The notes: generated by a model not told the origin, from the letters alone. Shown: positions 6,146-13,629, numbered from the stretch's first letter. The stretch is 14,557 nucleotides of DNA from an uncultured Micavibrio sp. (GCA_937896295.1 CALBME010000210.1:1-14557); one strand, 5' to 3'. Program-made: numbers and translations.

Positions 6146-6281
6146 CCGGATGTTAGTAGACCGTGGATACACAGCCGCGACAGCCTTTAGCCGAAGCTTG
6201 GACATGCGCTGCCGCCACCCGGCCATATATGCCGAGGGCGGCAAATTTACGTTTTGCCAACGGTATCCAACGGGCCTACTA
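6119..6281 (-). ncRNA. candidate structured leader or small RNA
   Basis: Minus-strand folding potential over ~160 bases. The outer segments TAGTAG-ACCGT-GGATAC (6154-6170) and GTATCC-AACGGGC-CTACTA (6263-6281) form a nested imperfect stem. Inside, GCCGCC (6211-6216) pairs with GGCGGC (6237-6242), continued by CGGC/GCCG (6220-6223 with 6231-6234) and a 7-base loop. The terminator hairpin (6119-6145) follows. This is the layout of either an independent sRNA ending at the terminator or an attenuated leader (riboswitch-like) for the HTH/TPR operon. No known RNA family is recognised. The competing weak ORFs on both strands here look like chance. Confidence 0.42.
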
Positions 6282-6379
6282 CAGCCCGGCCCTGCCTATT
6301 TCAGACAAGACATCAATATAATAGCCGGATTTTTTGAGGAGGTTGAAGGCTAAATCTGCCGTAATATTGAAATAGTACA

Positions 6380-6403
6380 AAAAAAGGGCTTTTAAAGCTC
6401 TTT
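6380..6403 (-). terminator. terminator after the recombinase remnant
   Basis: On the minus strand AAAGAGCTTT (6403-6394) pairs with AAAGCCCTTT (6392-6383) with one internal mismatch, followed by a T-run (6382-6379). It lies 12 bases past the recombinase stop codon. The stem is AT-rich and moderate in strength. Confidence 0.5.
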
Positions 6404-6414
6404 TCTCGTTACCC

Positions 6415-7716
6415 TTATGCAGCATGACTGGGCATGAAGCCGTATGCGCGCCGTTGTTCCTCCCATAACAGGGGAATATCCTCCATTTGCGAGAGGCTAA
6501 GGCTATGGGGCTGCCGACCGTGCAGAATCGCCACCGTGATATCGGGAGCCAATTCTGTCAGCCGGATAATTTTGCTGACGTAGCTGTCACGCATACCTAC
6601 GCGCTTCGCCAGCTCGTCAATGGTTTTCACGTTACCGTCATTGATCTGCCGCTGCCAATCATGGGCGCGTATGACTGCTTTGATCAGGGTGTCATCGTAT
6701 TTAGGGTGGCGTGAAGAAACAATATCCGTGCCATTCGGAGCCTTAATAAACTTTCGTGCGCCGCCTCTTCTTATCGAGATTGGCACTTCCAGGGTCACAT
6801 CGTCGTCAATATCAATCGTGGTCATATTTCGCTGCGGAATTTTCAGTTCTGAATTTATCTCGTGCAGCAGCGTTATCATGCCGAGCGGTCTAAAATGTAT
6901 AAGGATCCGGTCTTCATGCATAACGACCTTTTTGATCATAAGGCTAACAATTCGCGCTCGCTCTATGGGGAAAAGCTCGTCCCACATTTCAGAAAAGTGC
7001 TGGAGCGCCGCCCGCCAATCTGCCGTCCTGAGCTGGGACTCTTTCACTTTTGTCATGCGCGTAACCCATTCAGGGCTGTTAAAAATCCATTTTATCCTAT
7101 CAAGGATAATGTCCTCGACAAGCTGTGCCGCGACCGTCCGCACCGGACACTCTTTGGCCCCTTTCTTGATTGCTTCTATGCTCACATAATAACGATATTG
7201 CCGTTCGCCTTTCAGCTTTGAGCTGGGGGTCAAAGCATAACCGTTCGGATTGACGATTAGCCCCTTCAGCAGATACGGCCTGTCTTTATTATCAGGGATA
7301 CGAATTTTCTGGGCGGCATTCTTTTCCATGAGAGCTTGCACCTTATCCCAGAGCGACTGATCGATAATGGCCTCGTGCTGCCCATCATATAAACAATCGA
7401 CAGCCTTGTGTTTTATTTTCCCGATATAAATAGGATTACCGAGAATCCGGTACAGACTGGATTTATTAAAATCGTTAGGTGGATAAAACTTTCCGGAACT
7501 TGTAACCCAGCTTTTTGTCTGGTGGCCTTTTTCTTTCAGGTCTTGGAGGAGCGGCGTTATCGATCCGAGCTTCATATAACGGCTAAAAATATAATGAACC
7601 GTCTCGGCTTCTTTCTCATTGATATAGAGCTTGCCTTCCTTTGCATCATAGCCGAGTGGAACAACACCACCCATCCACATGCCTTTTTTCTTCGAGGCCG
7701 CAATCTTGTCGCGGAT
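6415..7716 (-). pseudogene. large serine recombinase, C-terminal part; catalytic domain missing
   Basis: The recognisable protein begins at RDKIAASKKKGMWMGG and PLGYD (near 7716). It runs through the Recombinase domain (AETVHYIFSRYMKLGS, LGNPIYIGKIKHK), a zinc-ribbon-like segment with its cysteines largely lost (LLKGLIVNPNGYALTP, QYRYYVS), a helical region, and a C-terminal HTH-like tail (LAKRVGMRDSYVSKIIRLTELAP) to TAA at 6415. The N-terminal resolvase domain with the catalytic Ser and Arg residues (~150-200 residues) is absent. Upstream the frame happens to stay open to 8061, but that stretch is the antisense of phage genes and is not recombinase-like. This is a dead recombinase, cut where the phage tail cassette begins. 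Such enzymes integrate and excise phages or integrative elements. Confidence 0.88.
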
Positions 7717-8088
7717 ATCCATGCCCGCCTGAAAGAGCCTTTTGTCTGGGGCAAGAACGATTGCTGCCTGTTCGCCATGGACTGCGTCATGGCCATAACG
7801 GGCGATGATCTGGCCACGCCGTATCGCGGTTATACCAGCCAGCGTGAAGCCTTGCGGATGCTCAAGGAGCATGGCGGCATTGTGGGGATCGCCGAAGCCG
7901 TCGCGCACAAATACGCCATCCCTGAAATTGCGCCCGCCATGGCAGGGCGTGGCGATGTCTGCCTGTTTGATGTGGGACACGGCGATACGCTCGGCATCTG
8001 CGCCGGATCCTCCATCTTTGCCCCCGGCCCGATGGGACTGGTCGGCACTCCGGCACTCCAAGCCCTTCGCGCATGGAGGATTGGATAA
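7714..8088 (+). pseudogene. phage DUF6950-like tail-assembly protein, 5' end missing
   Basis: Plus-strand frame ending in TAA at 8086-8088. Recognisable from HARLKEPFVWGKNDCCLFAMD, the conserved start of DUF6950-type phage proteins, on through YRGYTSQREALRMLKEHGG and GRGDVCLFDVGHGDTLGICAG to the end. These proteins sit directly before the tail tip gene in siphophages and gene-transfer-agent-like clusters, at the place where others carry an NlpC/P60 peptidase. The paired Cys after WGKND is conserved in the family. Probably only the first ~10 residues are missing. No in-frame ATG exists close upstream, since the sequence there belongs to the recombinase gene on the other strand. The stop overlaps the next gene's start (TAATG). 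Confidence 0.78.
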
Positions 8089-9896
8089 TGCCTCAAGTTA
8101 TTCCGGTCGTTCTGGGCGCTGTGGTTTCCAAAGTCGTGGGCGCGGTCGTGGGCGGCGGCATTATCGGCGCCATCATCGGCGGCGTTGTCGGCTCCGCCGT
8201 GGTGTCCTTCACCGCGCCTATTTTCGCGCCGAAGCCTAAAAAGGCCGATATCAGCCCGTCCGTGACTTCCATCGCCAATGGCAGCCGGGGCCGGACGGAA
8301 ATGGTCAACCAGCCGATCACGGCCCACCGGATCGTTTACGGCCAGGTGCGCGTCTCCGGCCCCCTGGTATTCACGCACAGCCGTCCTATCGGCAGCAGCG
8401 ACAAACTCGACATGCTGCATTGGGTTATTGTTCTGGCCGCGCATGAAGTCGAAGAAATCGGCGATATTCTCTTTAACGATGTGGTCGTGCCGCTGGACGG
8501 CAACAGCGATGCCACCGCCGAACCCTATAAGCGGAGCGGCACAGTCTATGCCAGCATTTACAAGCATCTGGGATCGGTCGATCAGACGGCGGATTCCGCT
8601 CTGGTTTCCAATAGCGGCGGCCAGTGGACATCCGGCCACCGTCTGCGCGGCCTTGCCTATATTCACGCCCAGCTGCGCTATGACGATATCGCCTATGCCA
8701 GCGGAACCCCGAATATATCCGCCATCGTCAAGGGCCGCAAAGTGTACGACCCGCGCACCGATACGGAAGGCTGGTCGAATAATGCCGCCCTGTGCGTTCT
8801 TGATTATCTGGTTTCTGATTTCGGGCTGGGAGCCAACGCCGATGAAATTGATATGGGATCCTTTATCGCAGCCGCTAATATCTGCGATGAAACGGTCGCC
8901 ACATTAAGCGGCACGGAGAAACGCTACACCTGCAATGGCGTTGTCGATCTCTCGGACAGCCCCCGCGACATTCTTGAAAACATGCTGGGAAGCTGCGCCG
9001 GATTCCTTGTTCATACGGGCGGAAAATGGCGGCTTCAGGTCGGCGCTTACAGCCCGCCTCTTAAAACATTCGATCAGAGCTTCCTGCGCGATGCCGTCAT
9101 CATGCGGCCCCACCGTTCACGCAGACAGCTTTTTAATACGATCAAGGGCGCGTTCGTATCGCCGGATCATAACTGGCAATCGACCGATTATCCCGCCGTG
9201 TCCACGGACTATTACATCGCCCAGGATAGCGGCGAGGAAATTATCAGCACGCTCGATCTGTCTTTTACCACCTCGCATACCATGGCGCAGCGCATCGCCC
9301 GTATCGCGCTCGAACAAACCCGCAGGCAACGCCAGATCCAATACCCCGCCAATCTTGCAGGGTTTCAGGTTGCGGCTGGCAATACCGTCGCGGTCGATCT
9401 GCCGCGCTTTGGTATCGATGGCCTTCCATGCCGCATTACAAACTGGCAGATGGTCGAGGACATGGGCGTTGACCTTACGCTCGATGAAGACGGCGAGACC
9501 ATTTACACCTTCGATGCCTCCGATCTGAAAAGTATCGGTGACAGCCCGCAAGTGGTCGTCCCGAACAACCAGGCCGTTCCGCCCCGGCCACCGAATAACG
9601 TCACGGCAGACGCAGGGGACGATTACATCACGATTAGCTGGGATCGCATCCTTGATAGCGACTTCCGTTATGTCGAGGTCTGGGAAAAATCCAGCATGAC
9701 CATGACGCCGCATATCGATGCGGCCCGCATTCTCGAAGTCTATGACACATCGTTCACCCGCAATCTGCTGGCCAGTGGCCAGACCCGTTACTACTGGCTG
9801 CGCGCTGTTGACCGATACGGGAATAAATCCAGCTTCGCCGGGCCTGTCGAGGCCACCACATCCGGCGAAGCCACCATCGTCCTTGTCCTTGAATAA
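8088..9896 (+). CDS. phage tail tip / host-specificity protein (J-like)
   Basis: 602 residues. Start ATG 8088 is chosen because of GGAGG at 8075-8079 and the TAATG overlap with the preceding gene, rather than the ATG at 8073. Residues ~1-45 are a Gly/Val-rich hydrophobic stretch with glycine-zipper pattern (VVGGGIIGAIIGGVVGS), as seen at the N-terminus of many J-like tail proteins. The central part (QPITAHRIVYGQVRVSGPLV, HEVEEIGDILFNDVV, VLDYLVSDFGLG, LGSCAGFLVHTGGKWRLQ) matches the tail-tip baseplate hub domains. Residues ~498-590 form a fibronectin type III domain (PPRPPNNVTADAGDDYITIS, YYWLRAVDRYGNKS). It acts at the tail tip in host contact. It is complete and shows no disrupting stop, so the cassette was captured recently or is under selection. 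Confidence 0.9.
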   Translation: MPQVIPVVLGAVVSKVVGAVVGGGIIGAIIGGVVGSAVVSFTAPIFAPKPKKADISPSVTSIANGSRGRTEMVNQPITAHRIVYGQVRVSGPLVFTHSRPIGSSDKLDMLHWVIVLAAHEVEEIGDILFNDVVVPLDGNSDATAEPYKRSGTVYASIYKHLGSVDQTADSALVSNSGGQWTSGHRLRGLAYIHAQLRYDDIAYASGTPNISAIVKGRKVYDPRTDTEGWSNNAALCVLDYLVSDFGLGANADEIDMGSFIAAANICDETVATLSGTEKRYTCNGVVDLSDSPRDILENMLGSCAGFLVHTGGKWRLQVGAYSPPLKTFDQSFLRDAVIMRPHRSRRQLFNTIKGAFVSPDHNWQSTDYPAVSTDYYIAQDSGEEIISTLDLSFTTSHTMAQRIARIALEQTRRQRQIQYPANLAGFQVAAGNTVAVDLPRFGIDGLPCRITNWQMVEDMGVDLTLDEDGETIYTFDASDLKSIGDSPQVVVPNNQAVPPRPPNNVTADAGDDYITISWDRILDSDFRYVEVWEKSSMTMTPHIDAARILEVYDTSFTRNLLASGQTRYYWLRAVDRYGNKSSFAGPVEATTSGEATIVLVLE

Positions 9897-9918
9897 CCCG
9901 CTTTAAGGAGCATCCCAC

Positions 9919-10911
9919 ATGACCACGACCAAAAAAATCTCGGAGCTTCCGAGCGCCGTGACTCCGCTTGCCGGAACGGAAGACATCCCTATTGTGCAAG
10001 ACGGAGCCACGCGCCGCGCTTCACCGAATGATATTCGCGCAGGGCTGGCGGCGACCGATCACACCCATTCGCTCTCGCAGATCACGGACGCAGGAACGGC
10101 AGCCGCCGCCAACGTGGAGGACTTTGCCACGGTGGAGCAAGGTGGCAAGGCGGATACGGCCTTGCAGGAGGCCGATGTTGGCAGCGCGGCTTTCGAGGAT
10201 ATGGGCGCGTTTGCGACCGCCACGCAAGGCGCAAAAGCCGATACAGCGATCCAGCCGGGGGATCTGGGGACGGCTGCCGCCGCCGACACGGGCGATTTTG
10301 CCAGCGCCGCGCAAGGTTCCAAGGCCGACAGCGCCGTACAGCCGGAGGATCTGGTATATCCTGGCCTTATCAATGCCGTCATCAATGGCGGCTGCCTGCT
10401 GTCCCATCGGGGGCAAAAATCCCTGACCACAAGCTGGCAATACGGCCCCGTCGATCTGCTGGCCGTGAAAGCGGACGGCACGGTATCCGCGGGCGACATT
10501 AAACACATCTCCGGCGTTTATTCCCTTTCCCAGACGGGCCGCGCCTGCTTTGTAGAGAACGCCACGCTCGGATCGGGCGGCGCGATTTATTTCCGTCACC
10601 GCATTGAGGCCAGGGACGCATGGGCGTTTTACAATAAGCCCGCTCATTTTTCGGCCCGTACCTATCACGATCTCGGCCCTTCGGTCGATTACGTTATCAC
10701 CCTTCGCACTCCCACTTCCGCCGATAACTTCGCATCGCTGACGGATATCGATAGCGACACGCTGGCCATAAACGATGATGACAATACGGACATCGCGTTT
10801 TCCATCCCTGATATGGCCAGAGCAATCCTTGGTACAGGCATAGCTCTTATATGTACCAGGCGCGTCCTGCGCCGCCACAATGGCGGGAAGGGCAAAAACC
10901 AGGAGAGCTAA
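9919..10911 (+). CDS. phage tail fibre protein, C-terminus replaced by foreign sequence
   Basis: ATG 9919 with AAGGAG upstream. Residues 1-58 form a tail-attachment-like N-terminus (KKISELPSAVTPLAGTEDIP, DHTHSLSQITDAG). Residues 59-87, 88-116 and 117-145 are three 29-residue repeats (G-T/S-A-A-x, F-A-T/S-x-x-Q-G-x-K-A-D-T/S-A-x-Q), typical of fibre shafts. From ~146, LINAVINGGCLLSHRGQ and SWQYGPVDLL start a receptor-binding-type head domain. Phage-like sequence ends near residue 298 (FSIPDM, ~10815). The last ~31 residues (AILGTGIALICTRRVLRRHN...) are the antisense of a secreted-protein gene and hence foreign. The product is probably truncated relative to the real fibre. Confidence 0.85.
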   Translation: MTTTKKISELPSAVTPLAGTEDIPIVQDGATRRASPNDIRAGLAATDHTHSLSQITDAGTAAAANVEDFATVEQGGKADTALQEADVGSAAFEDMGAFATATQGAKADTAIQPGDLGTAAAADTGDFASAAQGSKADSAVQPEDLVYPGLINAVINGGCLLSHRGQKSLTTSWQYGPVDLLAVKADGTVSAGDIKHISGVYSLSQTGRACFVENATLGSGGAIYFRHRIEARDAWAFYNKPAHFSARTYHDLGPSVDYVITLRTPTSADNFASLTDIDSDTLAINDDDNTDIAFSIPDMARAILGTGIALICTRRVLRRHNGGKGKNQES

Positions 10912-10932
10912 AATCAAAGGCAATGCTTTCAT
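10810..10932 (-). pseudogene. secreted protein with CTKDCSGH motif, C-terminus missing
   Basis: From ATG 10932: MKALPLILALLVFALPAIVAA is a clear signal peptide with cleavage before QDAPG, followed by YKSYACTKDCSGH, the start of a small Cys-containing domain that I recall in mobile-element and phage-associated proteins, usually continuing GYxWA. Here it stops at residue ~41 because the phage cassette begins. The frame stays open further left only through antisense phage sequence. No good Shine-Dalgarno is seen before 10932; an ATG at 10950 (MVTNVAMKA) is an alternative. It lies in the same direction as the recombinase remnant and probably belonged to the same element. Confidence 0.6.
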
Positions 10933-10995
10933 AGCGACATTTGTTACCATGGCGACAGCGCACGAACAAGCCGCCCACAATTTACGGCGAAACCG

Positions 10996-11169
10996 TCATT
11001 TTCCGATAATATCACGCTTATCGATAGGACGGATGATGTAGGCGCGGACACTCTTTTTCTTTTCCCGCGCCTTGTCTTTTAACCGATCCCCTGCCCCAGC
11101 CAATATATGGGCAACCTCCTTAAGACGATCTTCCGTACTCATAATTTCTGGGGGTGTCAGATCAACCAT
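10996..11169 (-). CDS. 57-residue recombinase-associated protein, unknown function
   Basis: Start ATG 11169 is chosen for its AGGAGG just upstream. 57 residues: MVDLTPPEIMSTEDRLKEVAHILAGAGDRLKDKAREK..., polar and helical, with a basic C-terminus (KKKSVRAYIIRPIDKRDIIGK). STEDRLKEVAHILA resembles a short protein that I recall immediately upstream of large serine recombinase genes in alphaproteobacterial elements, which fits the recombinase remnant on the same strand ~3.3 kb away with the phage cassette between. Function unknown; possibly a recombination directionality or DNA-binding helper. The 200 bases upstream (11170-11342) hold no gene; they contain the 12-bp palindrome TCAACGCGTTGA at 11280-11291. 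Confidence 0.65.
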   Translation of the reverse strand: MVDLTPPEIMSTEDRLKEVAHILAGAGDRLKDKAREKKKSVRAYIIRPIDKRDIIGK

Positions 11170-11279
11170 GCGTCCTCCTTCATGCAAGCCCACAGAGCGT
11201 TGCTTCCATTCCGCATAAAAGCAATATCGCAAAAAACGCTGGTAACATTTTATTGTGCCGAAGGGGAAATGATGTAATA

Positions 11280-11291
11280 TCAACGCGTTGA
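11280..11291. repeat. 12-bp perfect palindrome TCAACGCGTTGA
   Basis: Perfect palindrome about 30 bases inside the presumed right end of the accessory block, upstream of the 57-residue gene. It could be an operator half-site or part of an attachment site; nothing further is visible. Confidence 0.35.
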
Positions 11292-11322
11292 GTGGAGACG
11301 ATTTCTTCTATTAGACGCTTCG

Positions 11323-11330
11323 CTCCGCCA
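11323..11330 (+). repeat. candidate attR core CTCCGCCA
   Basis: Identical to the last 8 bases of tRNA-Ser (2576-2583), located where host genes resume. Short match, so only a candidate. Confidence 0.3.
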
Positions 11331-11342
11331 CTCTTTTTAGAT

Positions 11343-11368
11343 AAAAACCGCTTTTCAGCGGTTTTTTT
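11343..11368. terminator. bidirectional terminator at the end of the mla operon
   Basis: Perfect 10-bp stem AAAAACCGCT (11343-11352) and AGCGGTTTTT (11357-11366) with a 4-base loop that reads GAAA on the minus strand. T-rich stem ends serve both directions, with a T7 run on the plus side. It lies 8 bases after the mlaD stop. Confidence 0.9.
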
Positions 11369-11375
11369 ATTCCAA

Positions 11376-11975
11376 TCAATTTCGCAGGTTCATCTGGCGC
11401 GGTGACACCTTTTCTTCCTTCTTATCGTCTTGCTGTTGTCCCATGATCTTGCCCACGAAAGATCCGCGGAAATCTTCGAGGCTTTCGTTTGCCTTGCCCG
11501 TGAAGCTGCGCAGCTGTTTGGTGATGACCGGCACGTCCTTGAGCGCGGTTTCAAGGGCTGATTTCTGACCCTGAATGATCGGTTTGCTTTCACCGGCCAT
11601 ACGCAACGGCGGTTCATGATCACCGGCGTCGGGTGCCGTGATGTTGACGTTGACGATGCCAGTCAGGCTCATTCTTGCCAGTTCCGCCCGCGTCGTTTTG
11701 TGTACGGGGACGTCACTGCGCATGCTGATATCCACGCGGACATTGGAATCGTCGGCTGGCGGCAGGCGCATTTTCTCGACCTTACCGACACGAATACCGC
11801 GGTAAAGCACCTGCGCTCCTACTTCCAGCCCGCTGACCGAATCCGGCATCAGAAGCGTATAGGACGCATAGTCCTTTTCGCTGTCGCCTTGGCTCCATAC
11901 CACAAAGCCAATTATGCCCGCGATGCACATACAGACGAAAAGACCGACCAGGGCGTAAGGTGCTTTATGTTCCAT
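11376..11975 (-). CDS. mlaD: MlaD-like MCE-domain lipid-transport substrate-binding protein
   Basis: 199 residues. N-terminal membrane anchor at residues ~8-28 (ALVGLFVCMCIAGIIGFVVW), then one MCE domain at ~39-115 (SYTLLMPDSVSGLEVGAQVLYRGIRVGKVEKM, LTGIVNVNITAP), and a helical C-terminal tail (ALETALKDVPVITKQLRSF) ending in a Lys/Glu-rich stretch. In the Mla system an MlaD hexamer sits on the MlaE permease and passes phospholipids between the inner membrane and periplasmic carriers. The ATG lies one base after the mlaF stop, so it is the third gene of an mlaE-mlaF-mlaD unit. No mlaC or mlaB is present on this side; the terminator follows directly. A Tol/Ttg2-like solvent-resistance label would describe the same family. 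Confidence 0.92.
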   Translation of the reverse strand: MEHKAPYALVGLFVCMCIAGIIGFVVWSQGDSEKDYASYTLLMPDSVSGLEVGAQVLYRGIRVGKVEKMRLPPADDSNVRVDISMRSDVPVHKTTRAELARMSLTGIVNVNITAPDAGDHEPPLRMAGESKPIIQGQKSALETALKDVPVITKQLRSFTGKANESLEDFRGSFVGKIMGQQQDDKKEEKVSPRQMNLRN

Positions 11976-11976
11976 T

Positions 11977-12744
11977 TCAGGCTGCCTTTCGATGTTTGGA
12001 GAGTGCGTTCATGCGTTCGCCGTGAAAAAACGCCTTCACGGTCGCGTTATCGTCTTTCATCATGGTTTCGATTGTGCCGGTCACGATTTTCTTATCGGCG
12101 ATCATGGCAATACGCGTGCAGATCTTCATGAGCGTGTTCAGGTCATGTGTGATGATCAGAACGCTTAGTCCGAGCGTTTTTGTCAGGGACAGGATCAGTT
12201 CATCAAAATCATCAGCCGCGACAGGGTCGAGTGGCCCGGTAGGTTCGTCAAGGAACAGGATTTCCGGTTCCATCACCAGCGCACGGGCGAGTGCCACGCG
12301 CCGCGTCATGCCGCCGGAGAGTTCGGAAGGAATTTTCGCGGCTACGTCTTTTTCCAGCCCCACCTGTTCGAGCACGGTATGGACGCGGGATGCGATATCA
12401 CGGGTCCTGGCCGCGCGGTATTCGCGCAAAGGAAAGGCGATATTGTCAAAAACATTCAGTCCTGAGAACAATGCCCCGTCCTGAAAAAGAACACCGATAC
12501 GCTGAAACAGGGCGCGGCGTTCTTTTTCCGACAGTGCATAGGGATCATGCCCCAGAAGCTTAACCGTGCCTTCCGCAGGTTTTTGAAGTCCCAGAACCGT
12601 ACGCAGTAAAACCGACTTGCCGGAACCTGACCCGCCAATAAGCCCCAGCACTTCGCCCTTTTCAAGATAAAGGTCCAGAGCGTCATGGACGACCTTCGGC
12701 CCGAAGCGGTTGGTAATTTTTTTTGCGTCGATGACTTTTTCCAT
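11977..12744 (-). CDS. mlaF: MlaF-like ABC transporter ATPase
   Basis: 255 residues. Start ATG 12744 is chosen because it overlaps the mlaE stop (TGATG). The frame stays open upstream, but only through mlaE antiframe sequence. Walker A is G37-GSGSGK-S44, signature LSGGM (in PSELSGGMTRRVALARALV), Walker B ILFLDEPT with the following GPLDP D-loop region, and the H-loop ITHD. The MTRR after the signature is typical of MlaF/Ttg2A ATPases. It powers lipid movement through the MlaE permease at the inner membrane. It is flanked by mlaE and mlaD with no gap. Confidence 0.95.
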   Translation of the reverse strand: MEKVIDAKKITNRFGPKVVHDALDLYLEKGEVLGLIGGSGSGKSVLLRTVLGLQKPAEGTVKLLGHDPYALSEKERRALFQRIGVLFQDGALFSGLNVFDNIAFPLREYRAARTRDIASRVHTVLEQVGLEKDVAAKIPSELSGGMTRRVALARALVMEPEILFLDEPTGPLDPVAADDFDELILSLTKTLGLSVLIITHDLNTLMKICTRIAMIADKKIVTGTIETMMKDDNATVKAFFHGERMNALSKHRKAA

Positions 12745-13586
12745 CACATTCCCGCCCATGAAAACAACAGGGAAAACAGCGCATCGGCCATGATGATTGA
12801 AAAAATGGACAGGACGACGGCGCGGGTGGTGGCCTGCCCCACTTTCTCGGCGGACGCTGTCACGCGCATGCCCTGATGCGTGCAGATAAAAGAAATCAAC
12901 AAGGCAAAAACCGGCGCCTTGATCAGGCCGACAAAAAACATCTGCGGCGTCACGATGTCCTGCAGCCGCTGAATATATTGTGGTAAAGAAAGATCCAGCT
13001 GCCATACGGCCATGACATACGTACCGGCCAGTCCCGTGATATCGGCCAAAAAGGTCAGCAGGGGCAGGGCCAGCACCAGCGCAATCACGCGCGGCACCAC
13101 CAGTGTTTCCACTGGGTCGACGCCCATGCTGCGCAGGACGTCGATTTCACCGCGCAGTTTCATGACGCCGATTTCAGAGGCGAAGGCGCTGCCTGTGCGG
13201 CCCGCCACCATGATGGATGTGATAAGAACTGCCATTTCCCGCAAAAGCGATATGACAGCCATATTGATGGTAAAAAGATCGGCACCGTATTTCTGCAGCT
13301 GGCTTGCGCCCTGATAAAAAAGAACCATCGTGGTACCAAGGGACAGCAGCATGATGATTGGAACCGCCTTCCAGCCGGATTCATATATGTGCCGGGTGAT
13401 GGACGGAATGCGAAGGCGGCGGGGGAATGGCAGCGCCGATGCCAGCCGCACGGAAGACTGACCGATGAATGCCAGCAGGTCATACCCGTAGACAATCGTC
13501 CCGCAGATGAAGCGCCCCACCGCGTCGAAAGGCGCAACAAAGATCCCTGTCCGTATGGACGGGTGTGTGATGTCGGTCTGGGGCAT
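12744..13586 (-). CDS. mlaE: MlaE-like ABC transporter permease
   Basis: 280 residues from ATG 13586, chosen for GGAGG at 13598-13594; a TTG start seven codons upstream is less likely. A cytoplasmic/amphipathic N-terminal region (~residues 10-60: GIFVAPFDAVGRFICGTIVYGYDLL) is followed by five to six hydrophobic helices and the MlaE hallmarks: SLLREMAVLITSIMVAGRTGSAFASEIG, then MGVDPVETLVVPRVIAL, and GLIKAPVFALLISFICTHQG near the end. It is the membrane core of the Mla-type phospholipid transporter and first gene of the unit. A promoter is expected in 13587-13655 but none is clear. The canonical partner gene order E-F-D supports the assignment. Confidence 0.93.
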   Translation of the reverse strand: MPQTDITHPSIRTGIFVAPFDAVGRFICGTIVYGYDLLAFIGQSSVRLASALPFPRRLRIPSITRHIYESGWKAVPIIMLLSLGTTMVLFYQGASQLQKYGADLFTINMAVISLLREMAVLITSIMVAGRTGSAFASEIGVMKLRGEIDVLRSMGVDPVETLVVPRVIALVLALPLLTFLADITGLAGTYVMAVWQLDLSLPQYIQRLQDIVTPQMFFVGLIKAPVFALLISFICTHQGMRVTASAEKVGQATTRAVVLSIFSIIMADALFSLLFSWAGM

Positions 13587-13629
13587 GAACGTTCCTCCCT
13601 CCTTCAACTGTGGAAAGAGGGATAAAGTT

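Larger units (their letters stand above)
7714..10814 (+). mobile_element. phage tail-gene cassette, truncated at both ends
   Basis: Three consecutive plus-strand tail genes (DUF6950-like, J-like tail protein, tail fibre), all in the opposite orientation to the flanking recombinase element genes. At the left edge the first gene lacks its start; at the right edge the fibre gene loses its C-terminus. Both edges carry GATAT (7714-7718 and 10810-10814). No capsid, packaging or integrase gene is present, so this is a fragment and not a prophage. Confidence 0.75.
2584..11330. mobile_element. putative genomic island at tRNA-Ser
   Basis: A block of accessory genes between tRNA-Ser and the mla operon: arsenic resistance, an HTH regulator unit, a large serine recombinase remnant and a phage tail cassette. 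The arsenic and recombinase parts are visibly more AT-rich than the flanks. The last 8 bases of the tRNA (CTCCGCCA, 2576-2583) are repeated at 11323-11330, right before the mla terminator, which would be the far end if integration used the tRNA 3' end. The repeat is short, and no intact integrase is present. Boundaries and the single-element reading are inference. From 2613 to 2873 I see no gene or RNA that I can support. Confidence 0.4.

Noticed and set aside
6129..6353. 74-residue plus-strand ORF over the structured region
   Set aside because: No ribosome binding site, its start lies in the terminator loop, and the base pattern is better explained by paired RNA segments.
7720..8061. Reading the minus-strand ORF to 8061 as a full 548-residue recombinase
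   Set aside because: The first ~110 residues show no recombinase motif and are antisense to conserved phage tail genes; the catalytic domain is simply missing.
10021..10980. 319-residue minus-strand ORF as a long secreted protein
   Set aside because: Only the first ~41 residues (signal peptide and CTKDCSGH) look protein-like; the rest mirrors the tail fibre gene in another frame.
11977..13005. 342-residue MlaF with an N-terminal extension
   Set aside because: The extra 87 residues overlap mlaE in another frame; the TGATG overlap at 12744 marks the true start.
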